In this document: positions 13,651-22,741 of the stretch, in pieces
How the letters are laid out: every line of letters starts with the position of its first letter
Position numbering within the stretch: position 1 is the stretch's first letter
Assembly (NCBI GenBank): GCA_045586405.1
Contig: JAZNAG010000043.1
Span: forward strand, 1 to 44,532
Length of the DNA: 44,532 nt
Direction: 5' to 3'
Source of the DNA: SIG607 sp045586405
GTDB taxonomy: Bacteria > Bacillota > Clostridia > Oscillospirales > Acutalibacteraceae
Position numbers and translations under genes: made by a program
The notes under the pieces: generated by a model
The model's database searches: none
Seen by the model: only the letters and a program-made list of their open reading frames with translations
What the model was told of the DNA's origin: nothing

Positions 13651-14880
13651 ATGGCTTATATTACAGATTTATTAGTGGGTGAAAGCTCACACGATATAGA
13701 AATTAAGCGTTTATTGTTTGGTAATAGCGTACCAACTATTAACACCGCCGCCGAAGTAGGGTATCTGTATATGGACACATCCGCACCTGCGCTTTATCAA
13801 TGCATTAGTGTGGTAGGCGGTAGCGCGACGTGGTTAAAGTTTGCTACCAATACAGACGTTGAAACCTTACAAGACAATATTGATACGGAAGCTGAAAACA
13901 GAGAAGAAGACAAAGAATCTTTGTTAAAAGCAATCAGCGACTTATCAAAAAGCGTAGGGGACAGACTTTTGGAGTTAGAAACTGCGCCAAAGCTTTCATT
14001 TGAATACATTTCTGAAGGTCAAGAATTGCCCACACAAGGCGATGCCAACGTTATTTACTTATTAGCCAATGGCGAAGAATACGTTTGGAAAAACGGCGCG
14101 TGGGAATTGTTTGGCACACTTGTGGATACTGACGTTGACTTATCAGGATATTTTACGCAAGAACAGACAATTAACAAAATTAACGAAGTGGTAAACGAAA
14201 AAGTAGGCGACCTTAATAAGCTTAACACGGTAACAAAAGAAAGCGTTGTTGATGCTGTTAACGAAATTTTAGCAAGTATGTCTTATGCTGTGCCTACCGT
14301 TTCGTTTTCCGTATATCCAACCATTAAAGTAATTGAAATTACAGGCGCAAGTGGTGTTGGATACACGCTTACGTCAATTACACACAAAGAAACAAACGTT
14401 GCTAATATTGTGGGTAAATTGGCTCTTTATAGGGACGGGGTGTTGATAGAAGACGACATTGCACCAAGTAGTACGGAAACAAGCATTGCTATTGCTGATA
14501 CAGTTGTTGTTTCAACCGCAAAGACTGTATCTTACGAATTAAGGGCTACAGATAAACAAAACACAACAATTTCCGCTTATGATAGGGTTTCGTTCTATTT
14601 CCCATCATACGTTGGCGGAAGCGCACAAACCGTACCAAGCAATGGTGTTATTCAAAGTTTAACTAAAGTTAAAAACTTTGATAACGAAGTCACGGTTACT
14701 CTTTCTTCAAGCGGTTACGTATGGTTTGTCAGCCCTCAAGACGTGACAAAGGTTGTATCTGACGGCTTTGAAGTTCCTATTAGTTTTGTAAGCAATTTTA
14801 CATACAACGGGTGCAGTTATAAATGTTATAAAACAGACAGCCGTATTTTAGCAGGTACGTACACGTACAAGATTAGTTGA
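13651..14880 (+). CDS. Tail fibre protein
   Basis: Product of 409 aa behind AAAGGAG. Residues 1-70 (ITDLLVGESSHDIEIKRLLFGN then VGYLYMDTSAPALYQCI) are a virion-attachment domain of the type seen in several fibres here. A helical stretch (residues about 70-110) and a linker with NVIYLLANGEEYVWKNGAWELFG follow. The remainder from about residue 210 is beta-rich (SVYPTIKVIEITGASG, TVSYELRATDKQNTTISAYDRV) and looks like Ig-like or fibre-knob repeats. It is the first of four consecutive large fibre genes. Receptor unknown. Confidence 0.75.
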   Translation: MAYITDLLVGESSHDIEIKRLLFGNSVPTINTAAEVGYLYMDTSAPALYQCISVVGGSATWLKFATNTDVETLQDNIDTEAENREEDKESLLKAISDLSKSVGDRLLELETAPKLSFEYISEGQELPTQGDANVIYLLANGEEYVWKNGAWELFGTLVDTDVDLSGYFTQEQTINKINEVVNEKVGDLNKLNTVTKESVVDAVNEILASMSYAVPTVSFSVYPTIKVIEITGASGVGYTLTSITHKETNVANIVGKLALYRDGVLIEDDIAPSSTETSIAIADTVVVSTAKTVSYELRATDKQNTTISAYDRVSFYFPSYVGGSAQTVPSNGVIQSLTKVKNFDNEVTVTLSSSGYVWFVSPQDVTKVVSDGFEVPISFVSNFTYNGCSYKCYKTDSRILAGTYTYKIS

Positions 14881-14888
14881 GGTGGCTT

Positions 14889-16154
14889 ATGGGTATAAAT
14901 ATTTTTGGTAAATTTGAAAACAGACAAGATGGCGGCTTCCTTATGGACTATGTCGACATTGAAGGCGCACCTATTTTAGAGCAAGACTTATCTGCAAGCG
15001 GATTAACGCTTGTTGCTAATAGTTATTACAAACATATAGGTGCAACCGGCGAATATATTACAGGCATTGTTTATTACTATGACGGCGAAGAACTGAAACC
15101 AATTGACGGCTCTGGTGCGTTAGGCGAAGTTACAGAACTTGAAACCGAAGAAGTAGCACCGGGCGAAATAGACATTGATACAGAGCCGATTAAAGACAGC
15201 CCAAACGTGATTACAAGTGGCGGCACATATGATGCTTTAGAGCCACTTAAAAATAGTATTGCGGCTATCCAAGAAGAAGTCAGCAAGATTCCACGCATTA
15301 CGGTTGACGAAACTTTAAACGCGACAAGTACAAATCCTATATCAAATAAAACGGTTAATGCGGCGTTTGTGCAAGTTGGTAATAAAATAAGCGAAGTAGA
15401 AAACAAAATTACCCAAACGGGCGACTATGTAGACACACAATCTACACAAACGATTACAGGCACAAAAATTTTTAACAACATACAAGCTGACGACATTTTG
15501 TTTAAAACCGAAGACGGGAACGGGTACAATTGCCACTTAACGGGTAACCCTACAGCAACGCCCGACTCTGCCGCACCATTAAAAATATATTTGCCTAAAA
15601 AGAAAGGCACGCTTGATATAGAGCCAATAGAACTTTTACAAGAGCCGCAAACACTTAATGGTGCAACTTCGTATAGCGCATATTTTGACAATTATGTACG
15701 CATTCCATTAACCGAAGAAACAAATTTGTTCAACAAAGCAGACGGCAATCTTATTTTTGAAATTAGTTTTTCAGAACAAAGCGCAACTTATCCACAACAT
15801 ATAGTGCGCCGCTCATTTTATACATTTGCTGATTCACCGCCAAGCAGAAAAAGGTCTTTATTAATTGCTAAAGAAAAAATATTCCTTGGCGAAGTAGAAC
15901 TTTATGGCAAGTTTTCATATACTGCTGGCAGCACGCAATATCCTTACGGCTGTTTAACGCTTGGTTGCTTGGTTTTTGATGAGCCTACATATTCATTTGA
16001 AAGCAATTATGAAAAGATTTATCAAACAATTCAAAAAATAGCCAACCAACAAGCTTGGGCGGACGAAGATATTACTATACAAAAAACAGAAAAGCTTAAA
16101 CAAGGAACTGAAAACCGAATTGTGTTACACTCAATTCGTGTTTATGAGAGGTAG
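14889..16154 (+). CDS. Tail fibre protein
   Basis: Product of 421 aa. The ATG at 14889 is chosen because TGAGGTGG lies just before it; the upstream TTG overlapping the previous stop is rejected. The N-terminus (FGKFENRQDGGFLMDYVDIEGAPILEQDLSASGL) and YYYDGEELKPIDGSG are virion-attachment features. Residues about 140-190 hold a coiled coil (NAAFVQVGNKISEVENKI). A phrase common to phage fibres, DETLNATSTNPISNKTVNAAF, marks the shaft, and the C-terminal half is beta-rich. It lies in the fibre cluster. Confidence 0.75.
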   Translation: MGINIFGKFENRQDGGFLMDYVDIEGAPILEQDLSASGLTLVANSYYKHIGATGEYITGIVYYYDGEELKPIDGSGALGEVTELETEEVAPGEIDIDTEPIKDSPNVITSGGTYDALEPLKNSIAAIQEEVSKIPRITVDETLNATSTNPISNKTVNAAFVQVGNKISEVENKITQTGDYVDTQSTQTITGTKIFNNIQADDILFKTEDGNGYNCHLTGNPTATPDSAAPLKIYLPKKKGTLDIEPIELLQEPQTLNGATSYSAYFDNYVRIPLTEETNLFNKADGNLIFEISFSEQSATYPQHIVRRSFYTFADSPPSRKRSLLIAKEKIFLGEVELYGKFSYTAGSTQYPYGCLTLGCLVFDEPTYSFESNYEKIYQTIQKIANQQAWADEDITIQKTEKLKQGTENRIVLHSIRVYER

Positions 16155-16157
16155 CCT

Positions 16158-16949
16158 ATGAAATTATTAATGGTAAATAATAAACTTGTTTCACGTAACG
16201 GAAACCTTTTATCAACCGATTTATCGCCCACGGGCGGCGGCATTATGCAATCCGTCACACTATACGCAAGTAATTGGGTAGACAACACACAGACTGTTGC
16301 TGTTGAAGGTGCTACGGCTGATAACAATATTTTGATTGGTGCAAGCGGTGAGCCTACGGCATTCGCTGAAGCGGGTGTTTATTGTTCTGCACAAGCAGAC
16401 GGCTATTTAACCTTTAAATGCACAACCACGCCGACAGAAGACATTGTTGCAAGTGTTTATATTGGCGAAATCGTTGCGTGTGAAATTATAGACGACAACG
16501 TTGGGGGCGGTAAGTTGTATAGGCATACAATCAGCATTGACGTAGGTGGTGTAGACAATATGGGTGGCACAGACCTTGCTGCAAAGGCTATGTTTGCAGT
16601 TGTAAGCAGTTCTTCAACGCCAATCACAAACGTTGGGTCGCTTAAAAAATATATGACAACACCGGTAGGTGGAATTTCCTATCTTGAAGGAACAATTTAT
16701 ATAGGTCCGTTATTTTATATTGCGCCTTGTTACTTACAAATATTAGTTAGTCCGGATCTTTCTATTGAGGGGGTTCTTGGCGTTACGTATCTTGCTTCTC
16801 ACGATGGCGTGACGCTTGCAAATAACGAGGAAATATACGGCGGCGATATGACAGGTAAATTCCCAAGATTTGATAGCAAAGCTCTTGTTGAAAACGATGC
16901 TGCGGCAGTCGATGCTTACGCTGTTACGGACACGGTAAGCGAGGTGTAA
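16158..16949 (+). CDS. Tail/fibre-associated structural protein
   Basis: Product of 263 aa behind AGAGGT. It starts MKLLMVNNKLVSRNGNLLS and is mostly beta strands with glycine and threonine: SVTLYASNWVDNTQTVAVEG (a phrase typical of short phage structural proteins), ADNNILIGASG, ADGYLTFKCTTTPTEDI. The pattern suits a small beta-sandwich accessory fibre or capping domain. No catalytic motif. It is coupled closely to the giant LRR fibre gene that follows (3-nt gap). Confidence 0.7.
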   Translation: MKLLMVNNKLVSRNGNLLSTDLSPTGGGIMQSVTLYASNWVDNTQTVAVEGATADNNILIGASGEPTAFAEAGVYCSAQADGYLTFKCTTTPTEDIVASVYIGEIVACEIIDDNVGGGKLYRHTISIDVGGVDNMGGTDLAAKAMFAVVSSSSTPITNVGSLKKYMTTPVGGISYLEGTIYIGPLFYIAPCYLQILVSPDLSIEGVLGVTYLASHDGVTLANNEEIYGGDMTGKFPRFDSKALVENDAAAVDAYAVTDTVSEV

Positions 16950-16952
16950 CTT

Positions 16953-19900
16953 ATGATATTTAACACTTTAATTAAAGGCGGAGGCGGTATTACCGGCAAG
17001 CCTATAGAAGTTACAGAACTACCGACACCAACAGCAAGCGACGTTGACAAAATTTACTTACTCAAAAACGAAGAAATAACCTATCTTTCCCCACAAGTAG
17101 GTCAGCCGTTCGGCAATAAAATCTATTTTAATACCGAATTAAATCCTTTAGATTACACGTCTAATTTTCAAGGCGGTACAGACTTACTTCGTACAGAAAA
17201 CACAGGTGATTATTACTCTTTAGGCTTTGTTGATATTCTTGCTTTACAAGGCATTGAAGGCTATGGTCACGCGTATGTAATAGGCGTTACAAATGGGGAT
17301 ATGTCTGTTATTTTAGGCTTAAGTTATATTTATTGCGACGTTTTAAGTGTTGACCAATTCAATGCAATGATAGGCTCTCAATTCGGCGTTTCTATTCCTT
17401 CTTTTGGTTGGCTTGCGAGTGAGATAGACACAAGTGCCATTGCGGATAGAATTGTTAATACAAATAGATTACCCGATTTTGACAACATTGCTTACACAAG
17501 TAAAGAAAGCACTTTTAAAGAAGAATATTACAAGTGCGTTGAAGTTAAAGATGCTATCGAAGTTGGTAAACCTGTACCTGAAATCCTTTATTTCGACACA
17601 AGTAAAACGCCTGATTTTGATAGGTCGGCGGCAGATACCCAAACAGTTTATCTTGCTACGCAAGACCAATATTTTACAGTAGCAGCGCAGTATATGTCAG
17701 GCGAAGGCGCGTCTAATATGGACGGTTCTGTTGAAGCCTTGTTTCTCACCTTTAGTCAGTCGGTGCCTATATATCTGTATATAGGCGGCACGGCAAGTTT
17801 GGAGGTTATTAACAACTTGGCGGGAATGTTTGGCGAAATAACCCATAAAGGTTGGCAGATTGACGGCACTTTAAATATCCCCGAAAAGGGTTTAGAAATT
17901 GCAACAAATTTAGGTTTAACACAGGAAGAATTTGAGCAAGCTTTAGCACTTGCTTTTGCAGACCCTGTTGTAACATTTAACGACCCACAAGGACTTTTCC
18001 TTTTCCCATCAACATATAAATTTGAGCCCCTTGGCGAAAGCGGTTTCCCGATTGAGGTTGAGGAACTACCGACTAACGTAACAGAAGACGATGTTGGCAA
18101 GGTGTATTTAAATACAACTACAAATGAGTATTATGCGTATTCTTATTCACCGTTGGTAGTAGGCGAAGGACTCGGTACAGTCATTACTTATGACACAAGC
18201 AAAACACCGACTTTTGTAACAAATGCCCAACATAATTATTTGATTGCGGCTGACGATTTTTTCTTGATTGCAGGTAATTATTTCTCAAATGAGGAAACCA
18301 ATGGGGAAGGCGACGCATATGTAATAATGGCAGGTACGCCGATAGCACAAAGATTACTGTATGTTGACGGTAGTGCAAGTATAGAAGCTATTAACACGGC
18401 GTTGCAAAATACAAACTTGGAACCTGTGACTTATAAAGGGTGGCAAGGAACAGGTAATTTAGACATTATTACGTGGTTAATAAGCATTGGAAATACATCG
18501 GTGTCTGCTGAACAAATACAAGAAATTAAAGACTTACTTGATGCACTTCCAATAATAGAAATTAACGATTCTGAAGGACTATTTGCAAAAGGATTGGCAT
18601 TAAGCCTCAATAATAAATCAACTTTTGCAAGGGAATTATCTCAAAAAAACACCGAAATTAGCACTTTAACAGACGAAAAGAATGCACTATCTAATGAAGT
18701 AGTTGCAATGGTACAACGTTATGTTCCTGAACCTTATAAATGGGGGGATACCACTCGTTCTAACATAAGGTCCTATGAATTTTCGGGGTGGGATAAGTAC
18801 AATGGTGCCTTACAAATACCAGACAGTATTACATCTTTACAAGAACGTGCTTTTTACGGGAGCGATGTGGCGGCGGTAACTTTGCACGATGGAATTACAA
18901 GAATCCCATACTCTTGTTTTGAAAATAGTTCGACTTCTGTGGGTTTGCCATCTACAGTCACACATATATATGACCGCGCTTTTTATGGTAATGACAACAT
19001 ATTTACTTTAAATATTCCTGCTTCTGTGACGGACATAGGTGAAGCAGCATTTGCAAATATGAAGGAGTTAAGCAGTATTACTGTAGAAGATGGAAATGAA
19101 AAATATCAGTCTATAGATGGGGTGCTGTATCGTAAGGGTCCGCCTACCAGACTCTGTTGTTATCCAGCAGATAAAACAGGCACGGACTTTTCTACAACAG
19201 CAAATGTCGACTCTTATGCTTTTGATGGGTGCAACATTTTGAAAAACTTAACTGTAGAAGGGAGTATCCAAAAGAATGCATTTAAAGGTTGCACTTCTTT
19301 GGTAAGTTTGCATATAGGGGATTTTGATGACGGTTTAACACTTAACGATATGTTTGGTGGAAATATTCCTCATACTTTAACTTCAATAGAAGTTGGAGAA
19401 TACTATAGTATACCAGACCGCTTTTTTGCAGGTGCTTGGAATGTAAAAAGTATTTCTCTTTCGTTTAATACTTATATTGCAAACAACTTCATCGCAGGTG
19501 TTGGTAACTATGCCTTTAGTGGGTGTAGTGATTTGAATTCTTTAGCACTGACATCCCCAAGTTTGCGTTATATAGGTATTTATGCACTTTCCGGTTGCAG
19601 TAGCCTGACAAGTTTAGAATTAAGCGACGAAATATTGATAATTGCTGATAGTGCATTTAATGGTTGTACAGCACTGCCTAACGTTGAATTGCCTAATAAA
19701 TTATTAGTAATTGGTAGGGACGCGTTTGGTTATTGTACGTCTTTAAATTCAATTCACATTCCTGACAGCGTAACGTTCATTAAAGATTATGCATTTGCTG
19801 ATTGTACCGGTTTAACAAGTGCTACGATTGGTTGTGGTGTAACAAATATTGGTGCGTGGCTATTCGGTAATTGCACAAATTTACGTAGTGTAACTTGCAA

Positions 19901-20456
19901 AGCGGTATCACCGCCAATCACAGACGGTGATATATTTCACGGTTGCACTTCCCTTAATGAAATTTATGTTCCTGCCGAAAGCGTAGAAGCGTATAAATCG
20001 GCAACAAATTGGAGCAAATACGCAGACCGTATTCAAGCAATTCCAACCGAAGGTCTTGCATACACACTCAATAGCGGTGGCGCAAGTTACTCTGTAAGCG
20101 GTATTGGTACAGCAATTGATACTGATATTGTAATTCCTGATACTTATGAAGGTTTGCCTGTAACGGCGGTTGGTAGTGAAGCGTTTAAAAACAATACAAA
20201 CATCACAAATGTTATAATAGGTGATTCAGTTACTTCTATTAGCTATCAAGCCTTCTATGGTTGCAAAAATTGTCTTAAATATGACTTCTCTAATCATATA
20301 AGCGTTCCAACATTAGGGTCTAACGTATTCGGCAACACCAACGCAAACTTTAAAATCATCGTTCCAGATGCCCTATATGACAGTTGGATAGCAGCAACTA
20401 ATTGGGCAAATTACGCATCACGCATTATCAGAAAAAGTGAATATATGGAGGTTTAA
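16953..20456 (+). CDS. Receptor-binding fibre with BspA-type leucine-rich repeats
   Basis: Product of 1,167 aa. Residues about 19-600 hold three related modules, each around a phrase like ILYFDTSKTPDF; the clearest copies are near residues 56, 211 and 410, the last two ending HKGWQIDGTLNI and YKGWQGTGNLDI. From about residue 610 to 1015 run repeated units such as IPDSITSLQERAFYG and LPNKLLVIGRDAFGYCTSL. These are BspA-like leucine-rich repeats (LRR_5 type), as on adhesins of gut bacteria. The repeats end in the familiar VPAESVEAYKSATNWSKYADRI, and a second shorter set closes the protein. It is the best candidate for host-range determinant. Confidence 0.85.
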   Translation: MIFNTLIKGGGGITGKPIEVTELPTPTASDVDKIYLLKNEEITYLSPQVGQPFGNKIYFNTELNPLDYTSNFQGGTDLLRTENTGDYYSLGFVDILALQGIEGYGHAYVIGVTNGDMSVILGLSYIYCDVLSVDQFNAMIGSQFGVSIPSFGWLASEIDTSAIADRIVNTNRLPDFDNIAYTSKESTFKEEYYKCVEVKDAIEVGKPVPEILYFDTSKTPDFDRSAADTQTVYLATQDQYFTVAAQYMSGEGASNMDGSVEALFLTFSQSVPIYLYIGGTASLEVINNLAGMFGEITHKGWQIDGTLNIPEKGLEIATNLGLTQEEFEQALALAFADPVVTFNDPQGLFLFPSTYKFEPLGESGFPIEVEELPTNVTEDDVGKVYLNTTTNEYYAYSYSPLVVGEGLGTVITYDTSKTPTFVTNAQHNYLIAADDFFLIAGNYFSNEETNGEGDAYVIMAGTPIAQRLLYVDGSASIEAINTALQNTNLEPVTYKGWQGTGNLDIITWLISIGNTSVSAEQIQEIKDLLDALPIIEINDSEGLFAKGLALSLNNKSTFARELSQKNTEISTLTDEKNALSNEVVAMVQRYVPEPYKWGDTTRSNIRSYEFSGWDKYNGALQIPDSITSLQERAFYGSDVAAVTLHDGITRIPYSCFENSSTSVGLPSTVTHIYDRAFYGNDNIFTLNIPASVTDIGEAAFANMKELSSITVEDGNEKYQSIDGVLYRKGPPTRLCCYPADKTGTDFSTTANVDSYAFDGCNILKNLTVEGSIQKNAFKGCTSLVSLHIGDFDDGLTLNDMFGGNIPHTLTSIEVGEYYSIPDRFFAGAWNVKSISLSFNTYIANNFIAGVGNYAFSGCSDLNSLALTSPSLRYIGIYALSGCSSLTSLELSDEILIIADSAFNGCTALPNVELPNKLLVIGRDAFGYCTSLNSIHIPDSVTFIKDYAFADCTGLTSATIGCGVTNIGAWLFGNCTNLRSVTCKAVSPPITDGDIFHGCTSLNEIYVPAESVEAYKSATNWSKYADRIQAIPTEGLAYTLNSGGASYSVSGIGTAIDTDIVIPDTYEGLPVTAVGSEAFKNNTNITNVIIGDSVTSISYQAFYGCKNCLKYDFSNHISVPTLGSNVFGNTNANFKIIVPDALYDSWIAATNWANYASRIIRKSEYMEV

Positions 20457-20458
20457 TT

Positions 20459-20644
20459 ATGATAGTTAAAGAATATTATAGAACAAGAAAAGACGGTGTA
20501 GACCTTTACCGCACATATAGTGACAAAGGTATGCACATAAGGCAACACCCAACAGGTGTTGAATACGCCGAAGCCATTGACGTTGAAGGCGCACCTTATA
20601 CTTACACAGAAACGGATAGACCTATTGAAAGGGTTGAAGAATAA
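20459..20644 (+). CDS. Small protein following the fibre genes
   Basis: Product of 61 aa with TGGAGGT upstream. It reads MIVKEYYRTRKDGVDLYRTYSD, then IRQHPTGVEYAEAIDVEGAPYTYTETD, a small beta-hairpin-like protein widely seen at the end of tail operons in Clostridia phages. In those it sits beside baseplate or fibre genes, but its role is unknown. It has no Cys and no signal. Confidence 0.78.
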   Translation: MIVKEYYRTRKDGVDLYRTYSDKGMHIRQHPTGVEYAEAIDVEGAPYTYTETDRPIERVEE

Positions 20645-20686
20645 CAAAAATATTTAAACATTATATAAATATAAGGAGGTATCAGT

Positions 20687-21079
20687 ATGAGTGGCAATCA
20701 ATTTGATATGGGTTACCGAACGCCGATGTGGTATGATCAACGGCAATCAGTCCCATTTTATCAACCGCAATCTTATCAACCACAGTCTTATCAACCGCAA
20801 ATGATAAGTAATAAATTACTTGTTACAGGGTTGGAAGATGCTCTTGCAAGAAATGTACCGAATAATAGCGAGTTGGTCTATTTCCATCAAGACAAAGACT
20901 TGTTATACGTGGTCAATACAGACGCTACGGGTAAGAAAACTCATCTTACACTTGCTATCACAAAGCACGAAGAACAACCACCTGTTGAATACGTCCCAAA
21001 AGCAGATTTTGAGGCGTTAGCAAAACAGGTTGAAGAACTTGTAAAAGGGAGTGTAACAAATGCCAAACCTAATAAATAG
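20687..21079 (+). CDS. Small virion-associated protein with Pro/Gln repeats
   Basis: Product of 130 aa behind a perfect AAGGAGG. Residues about 24-40 are a YQPQS repeat (three copies). The middle (NKLLVTGLEDALARNVPNNSELVYFHQDKDLLYVVNTDATGKKTHL) is a compact domain found in many Bacillota phages near the end of structural operons. The tail is helical (KADFEALAKQVEELVKG). It overlaps the next gene by 20 nt. Its function is unknown. Confidence 0.72.
   Translation: MSGNQFDMGYRTPMWYDQRQSVPFYQPQSYQPQSYQPQMISNKLLVTGLEDALARNVPNNSELVYFHQDKDLLYVVNTDATGKKTHLTLAITKHEEQPPVEYVPKADFEALAKQVEELVKGSVTNAKPNK
20758..20802 (+). repeat. Three 15-bp tandem repeats (YQPQS coding)
   Basis: TTATCAACCGCAATC, TTATCAACCACAGTC and TTATCAACCGCAAAT follow one another without a gap inside the gene at 20687. 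Copy number is likely to vary by slippage. Confidence 0.85.
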
Positions 21080-21311
21080 TTTAGTAAATGGTGCAATTAA
21101 TGGTGTCGTAAATTATGCCATTAAAAGCAATCCACAACTTGCACAAATGCAAAATATGTTGATGCAAGCGCGAAGAAGCGGTAATCCGCAAGCGTTTGTG
21201 CAACAAATGTTAAGACAAAATCCGCAAATTGCAAATCAGTTAATGTCTATGCTGGGCGGTCAAGACCCACAACAAGTGCGATTATGTCTAACCAACGTGA
21301 TTTACAATTAG
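21060..21311 (+). CDS. Small glutamine/methionine-rich virion-type protein
   Basis: Product of 83 aa with AAAGGGAG upstream. It has a short hydrophobic opening (LINSLVNGAINGVVNYAI) and a Gln/Asn/Met-rich helical body (QMQNMLMQARRSGNPQAFVQQ, then MLRQNPQIANQLMSMLGG). Proteins of this composition often precede the CCC-motif protein encoded next. The two reading frames overlap by 28 nt and the second start has no ribosome binding site, so a joint product by frameshifting cannot be ruled out. Confidence 0.68.
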   Translation: MPNLINSLVNGAINGVVNYAIKSNPQLAQMQNMLMQARRSGNPQAFVQQMLRQNPQIANQLMSMLGGQDPQQVRLCLTNVIYN

Positions 21312-21715
21312 GTCAAGCAGGTTTAGAAAGAACACTCTGTCAAGGCTTTAACGGCTTACAAGCAAGCATTAGCGACTGCTGCTGCCGTACTCAAGCCGCA
21401 ATTGCCGACGTGAAATACGCAAATGAAAGAAATACTTGCGATATTATCCACGCTATTAAAGACGGCAATCAAAGGCTTATCGACATCTATACAGGCGACA
21501 AGATTGACGCTTTAAGACTTGAAAATCAAACTTTAAGGTTTAATGCTTCGCAAACGGCTCAAAATCAGTTCATTACACAAGTTGGCAGCGACATTGTCAA
21601 CAGACTCCAACCGCCACCTGTCCCGTCATATAACGTACCTAACCCAAATTATGGCTACGGTTATGGTTATGGTTACGGGTACGGTGGTAACAGAAGTTGC
21701 GGCGGTTGTTGCTAA
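21284..21715 (+). CDS. CCC-motif small structural protein with Gly-Tyr tail
   Basis: Product of 143 aa. The pattern LQLGQAGLERTLCQGFNGLQASISDCCCRTQAAIADVKYANERNTCDIIHAI matches a family common in Bacillota phages, in which an ALIGN-type helix carries a CCC triplet and an RNTC. A helix (KIDALRLENQTLRF, then NASQTAQN) leads to a proline segment, a (GY)n run and a CGGCC end. The role is unknown; clustered cysteines at both ends suggest disulphide or metal cross-linking in the virion. No Shine-Dalgarno sequence precedes the ATG, which lies inside the end of the previous gene, so translation must be coupled. Confidence 0.75.
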   Translation: MSNQRDLQLGQAGLERTLCQGFNGLQASISDCCCRTQAAIADVKYANERNTCDIIHAIKDGNQRLIDIYTGDKIDALRLENQTLRFNASQTAQNQFITQVGSDIVNRLQPPPVPSYNVPNPNYGYGYGYGYGYGGNRSCGGCC

Positions 21716-21737
21716 CAATCGGTAAAGGGGGTAAACT

Positions 21738-22133
21738 ATGAATTGCATAAATCAATGTAATATTTGTAACAAGTTGGTGGTGAGTACATCTGTTACAGTT
21801 GTAGATGACACATTGGTTATCAATATTCCCACTCCTTTAACGTTGTATTACGACGGCTGTGACTACTGCATTTTTGTTACCCAACCTTTACCGGACACGG
21901 CTACAGTATTTATGCCTGTAGTTGTAACAATCGGTACAGGTACGACGCAGTATCCTTTATTAACCTGTAACTGCACACCTGTTACGGCGAGTATGATTTC
22001 CGCTAATAGGCGTTACAAAGTTAGAGTAATAACTACACCAGACGGCGGTTCTTTCCGTGTATTAAGTCCATTAAGATGTAGCCCTGCCAATAACGTGCCG
22101 GGATTACCTGTAGTGGAAACGGTAGTTCCATAA
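21738..22133 (+). CDS. Small Cys-containing structural protein
   Basis: Product of 131 aa behind AAAGGGGG. It opens with CINQCNICNKLVVSTSVTVVDDTLVINIP and continues as beta strands (YDGCDYCIFVTQPLPDTATVFMPVVVTIGTG), then LLTCNCTPV and a proline-rich tail. The same order of short Cys groups plus beta sandwich occurs in proteins found after the CCC-motif protein in other Clostridia phages. Probably a minor virion component; function not known. Confidence 0.72.
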   Translation: MNCINQCNICNKLVVSTSVTVVDDTLVINIPTPLTLYYDGCDYCIFVTQPLPDTATVFMPVVVTIGTGTTQYPLLTCNCTPVTASMISANRRYKVRVITTPDGGSFRVLSPLRCSPANNVPGLPVVETVVP

Positions 22134-22144
22134 GGGGGTAGTAT

Positions 22145-22741
22145 ATGAACGAGTTTGTAAAGCGAATGTTAGCAGACAGAATGCGCTCACCAATGGAACA
22201 CGATGTAGACCATTCGGACTATAACGACGGCTATATGGATGGGTACGCAGATGCGCGAAGGGGCGTAAGGGGTATGGGTAGAATGCGTTCTGACAGAATG
22301 GACAGAGATTCTATGGATAGAATGGACAGCCGTTCTATGGACAGGATGGACAGACGATCCTATATGGGCGGTATGGACAGAATGGACAGAATGGACAGAG
22401 CGAGTTCAGAAATGTACTTAAGTAAAAGCGACATCTCGCAATGGAAGCAAATGCTACAAAACGCAGATGGAACAGACGGACCTCATTTTACACTTGAAAA
22501 AATACGCCGAGCAGCAGACAGCCACGGCATTAAGTATGACAAGTTTGACGAGAAGGAATTATATATGACAGCAAATATGCTGTATTCCGACTTGTGTGAG
22601 GCATTAAGAAGTTTTATTCCACCAGATAGAGAAGCAATTGCGTACACCAAAATGGCAGAAGCATTCCTTTGTGATGATGACGGACCTCACGGCTCGACAA
22701 AGCTTGCATTGTATTATCATTGCATAGCAAATTATGAGTAG
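22145..22741 (+). CDS. Protein with Arg-Met-Asp repeats
   Basis: Product of 198 aa behind AAGGGGG. Residues about 40-88 are a repeat of the type RMDRxS/RMDRM, rich in Arg, Met and Asp, encoded by tandem copies of a GAATGGACA unit. The C-terminal half (residues about 90-198) is a compact helical domain (MYLSKSDISQWKQMLQNADG, HFTLEKIRRAADSHGIKY, AIAYTKMAEAFLCDD). Proteins with this C-terminal domain and an RGD/RMD-type N-terminal repeat occur in gut phage structural operons. Function unknown. It overlaps the next gene by eight bases. Confidence 0.7.
   Translation: MNEFVKRMLADRMRSPMEHDVDHSDYNDGYMDGYADARRGVRGMGRMRSDRMDRDSMDRMDSRSMDRMDRRSYMGGMDRMDRMDRASSEMYLSKSDISQWKQMLQNADGTDGPHFTLEKIRRAADSHGIKYDKFDEKELYMTANMLYSDLCEALRSFIPPDREAIAYTKMAEAFLCDDDGPHGSTKLALYYHCIANYE
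22277..22402 (+). repeat. Degenerate tandem repeat (RMDR coding)
   Basis: Imperfect copies of GAATGGACA and related nine-base units encode the Arg-Met-Asp repeat of the surrounding gene. Several adjacent copies are identical, so the tract is prone to length change. Confidence 0.75.

Noticed and set aside
22277..22402. CRISPR-like array
   Set aside because: The repeats are short, contiguous and in frame, with no unique spacers; they encode a low-complexity protein region. No CRISPR array was seen elsewhere.
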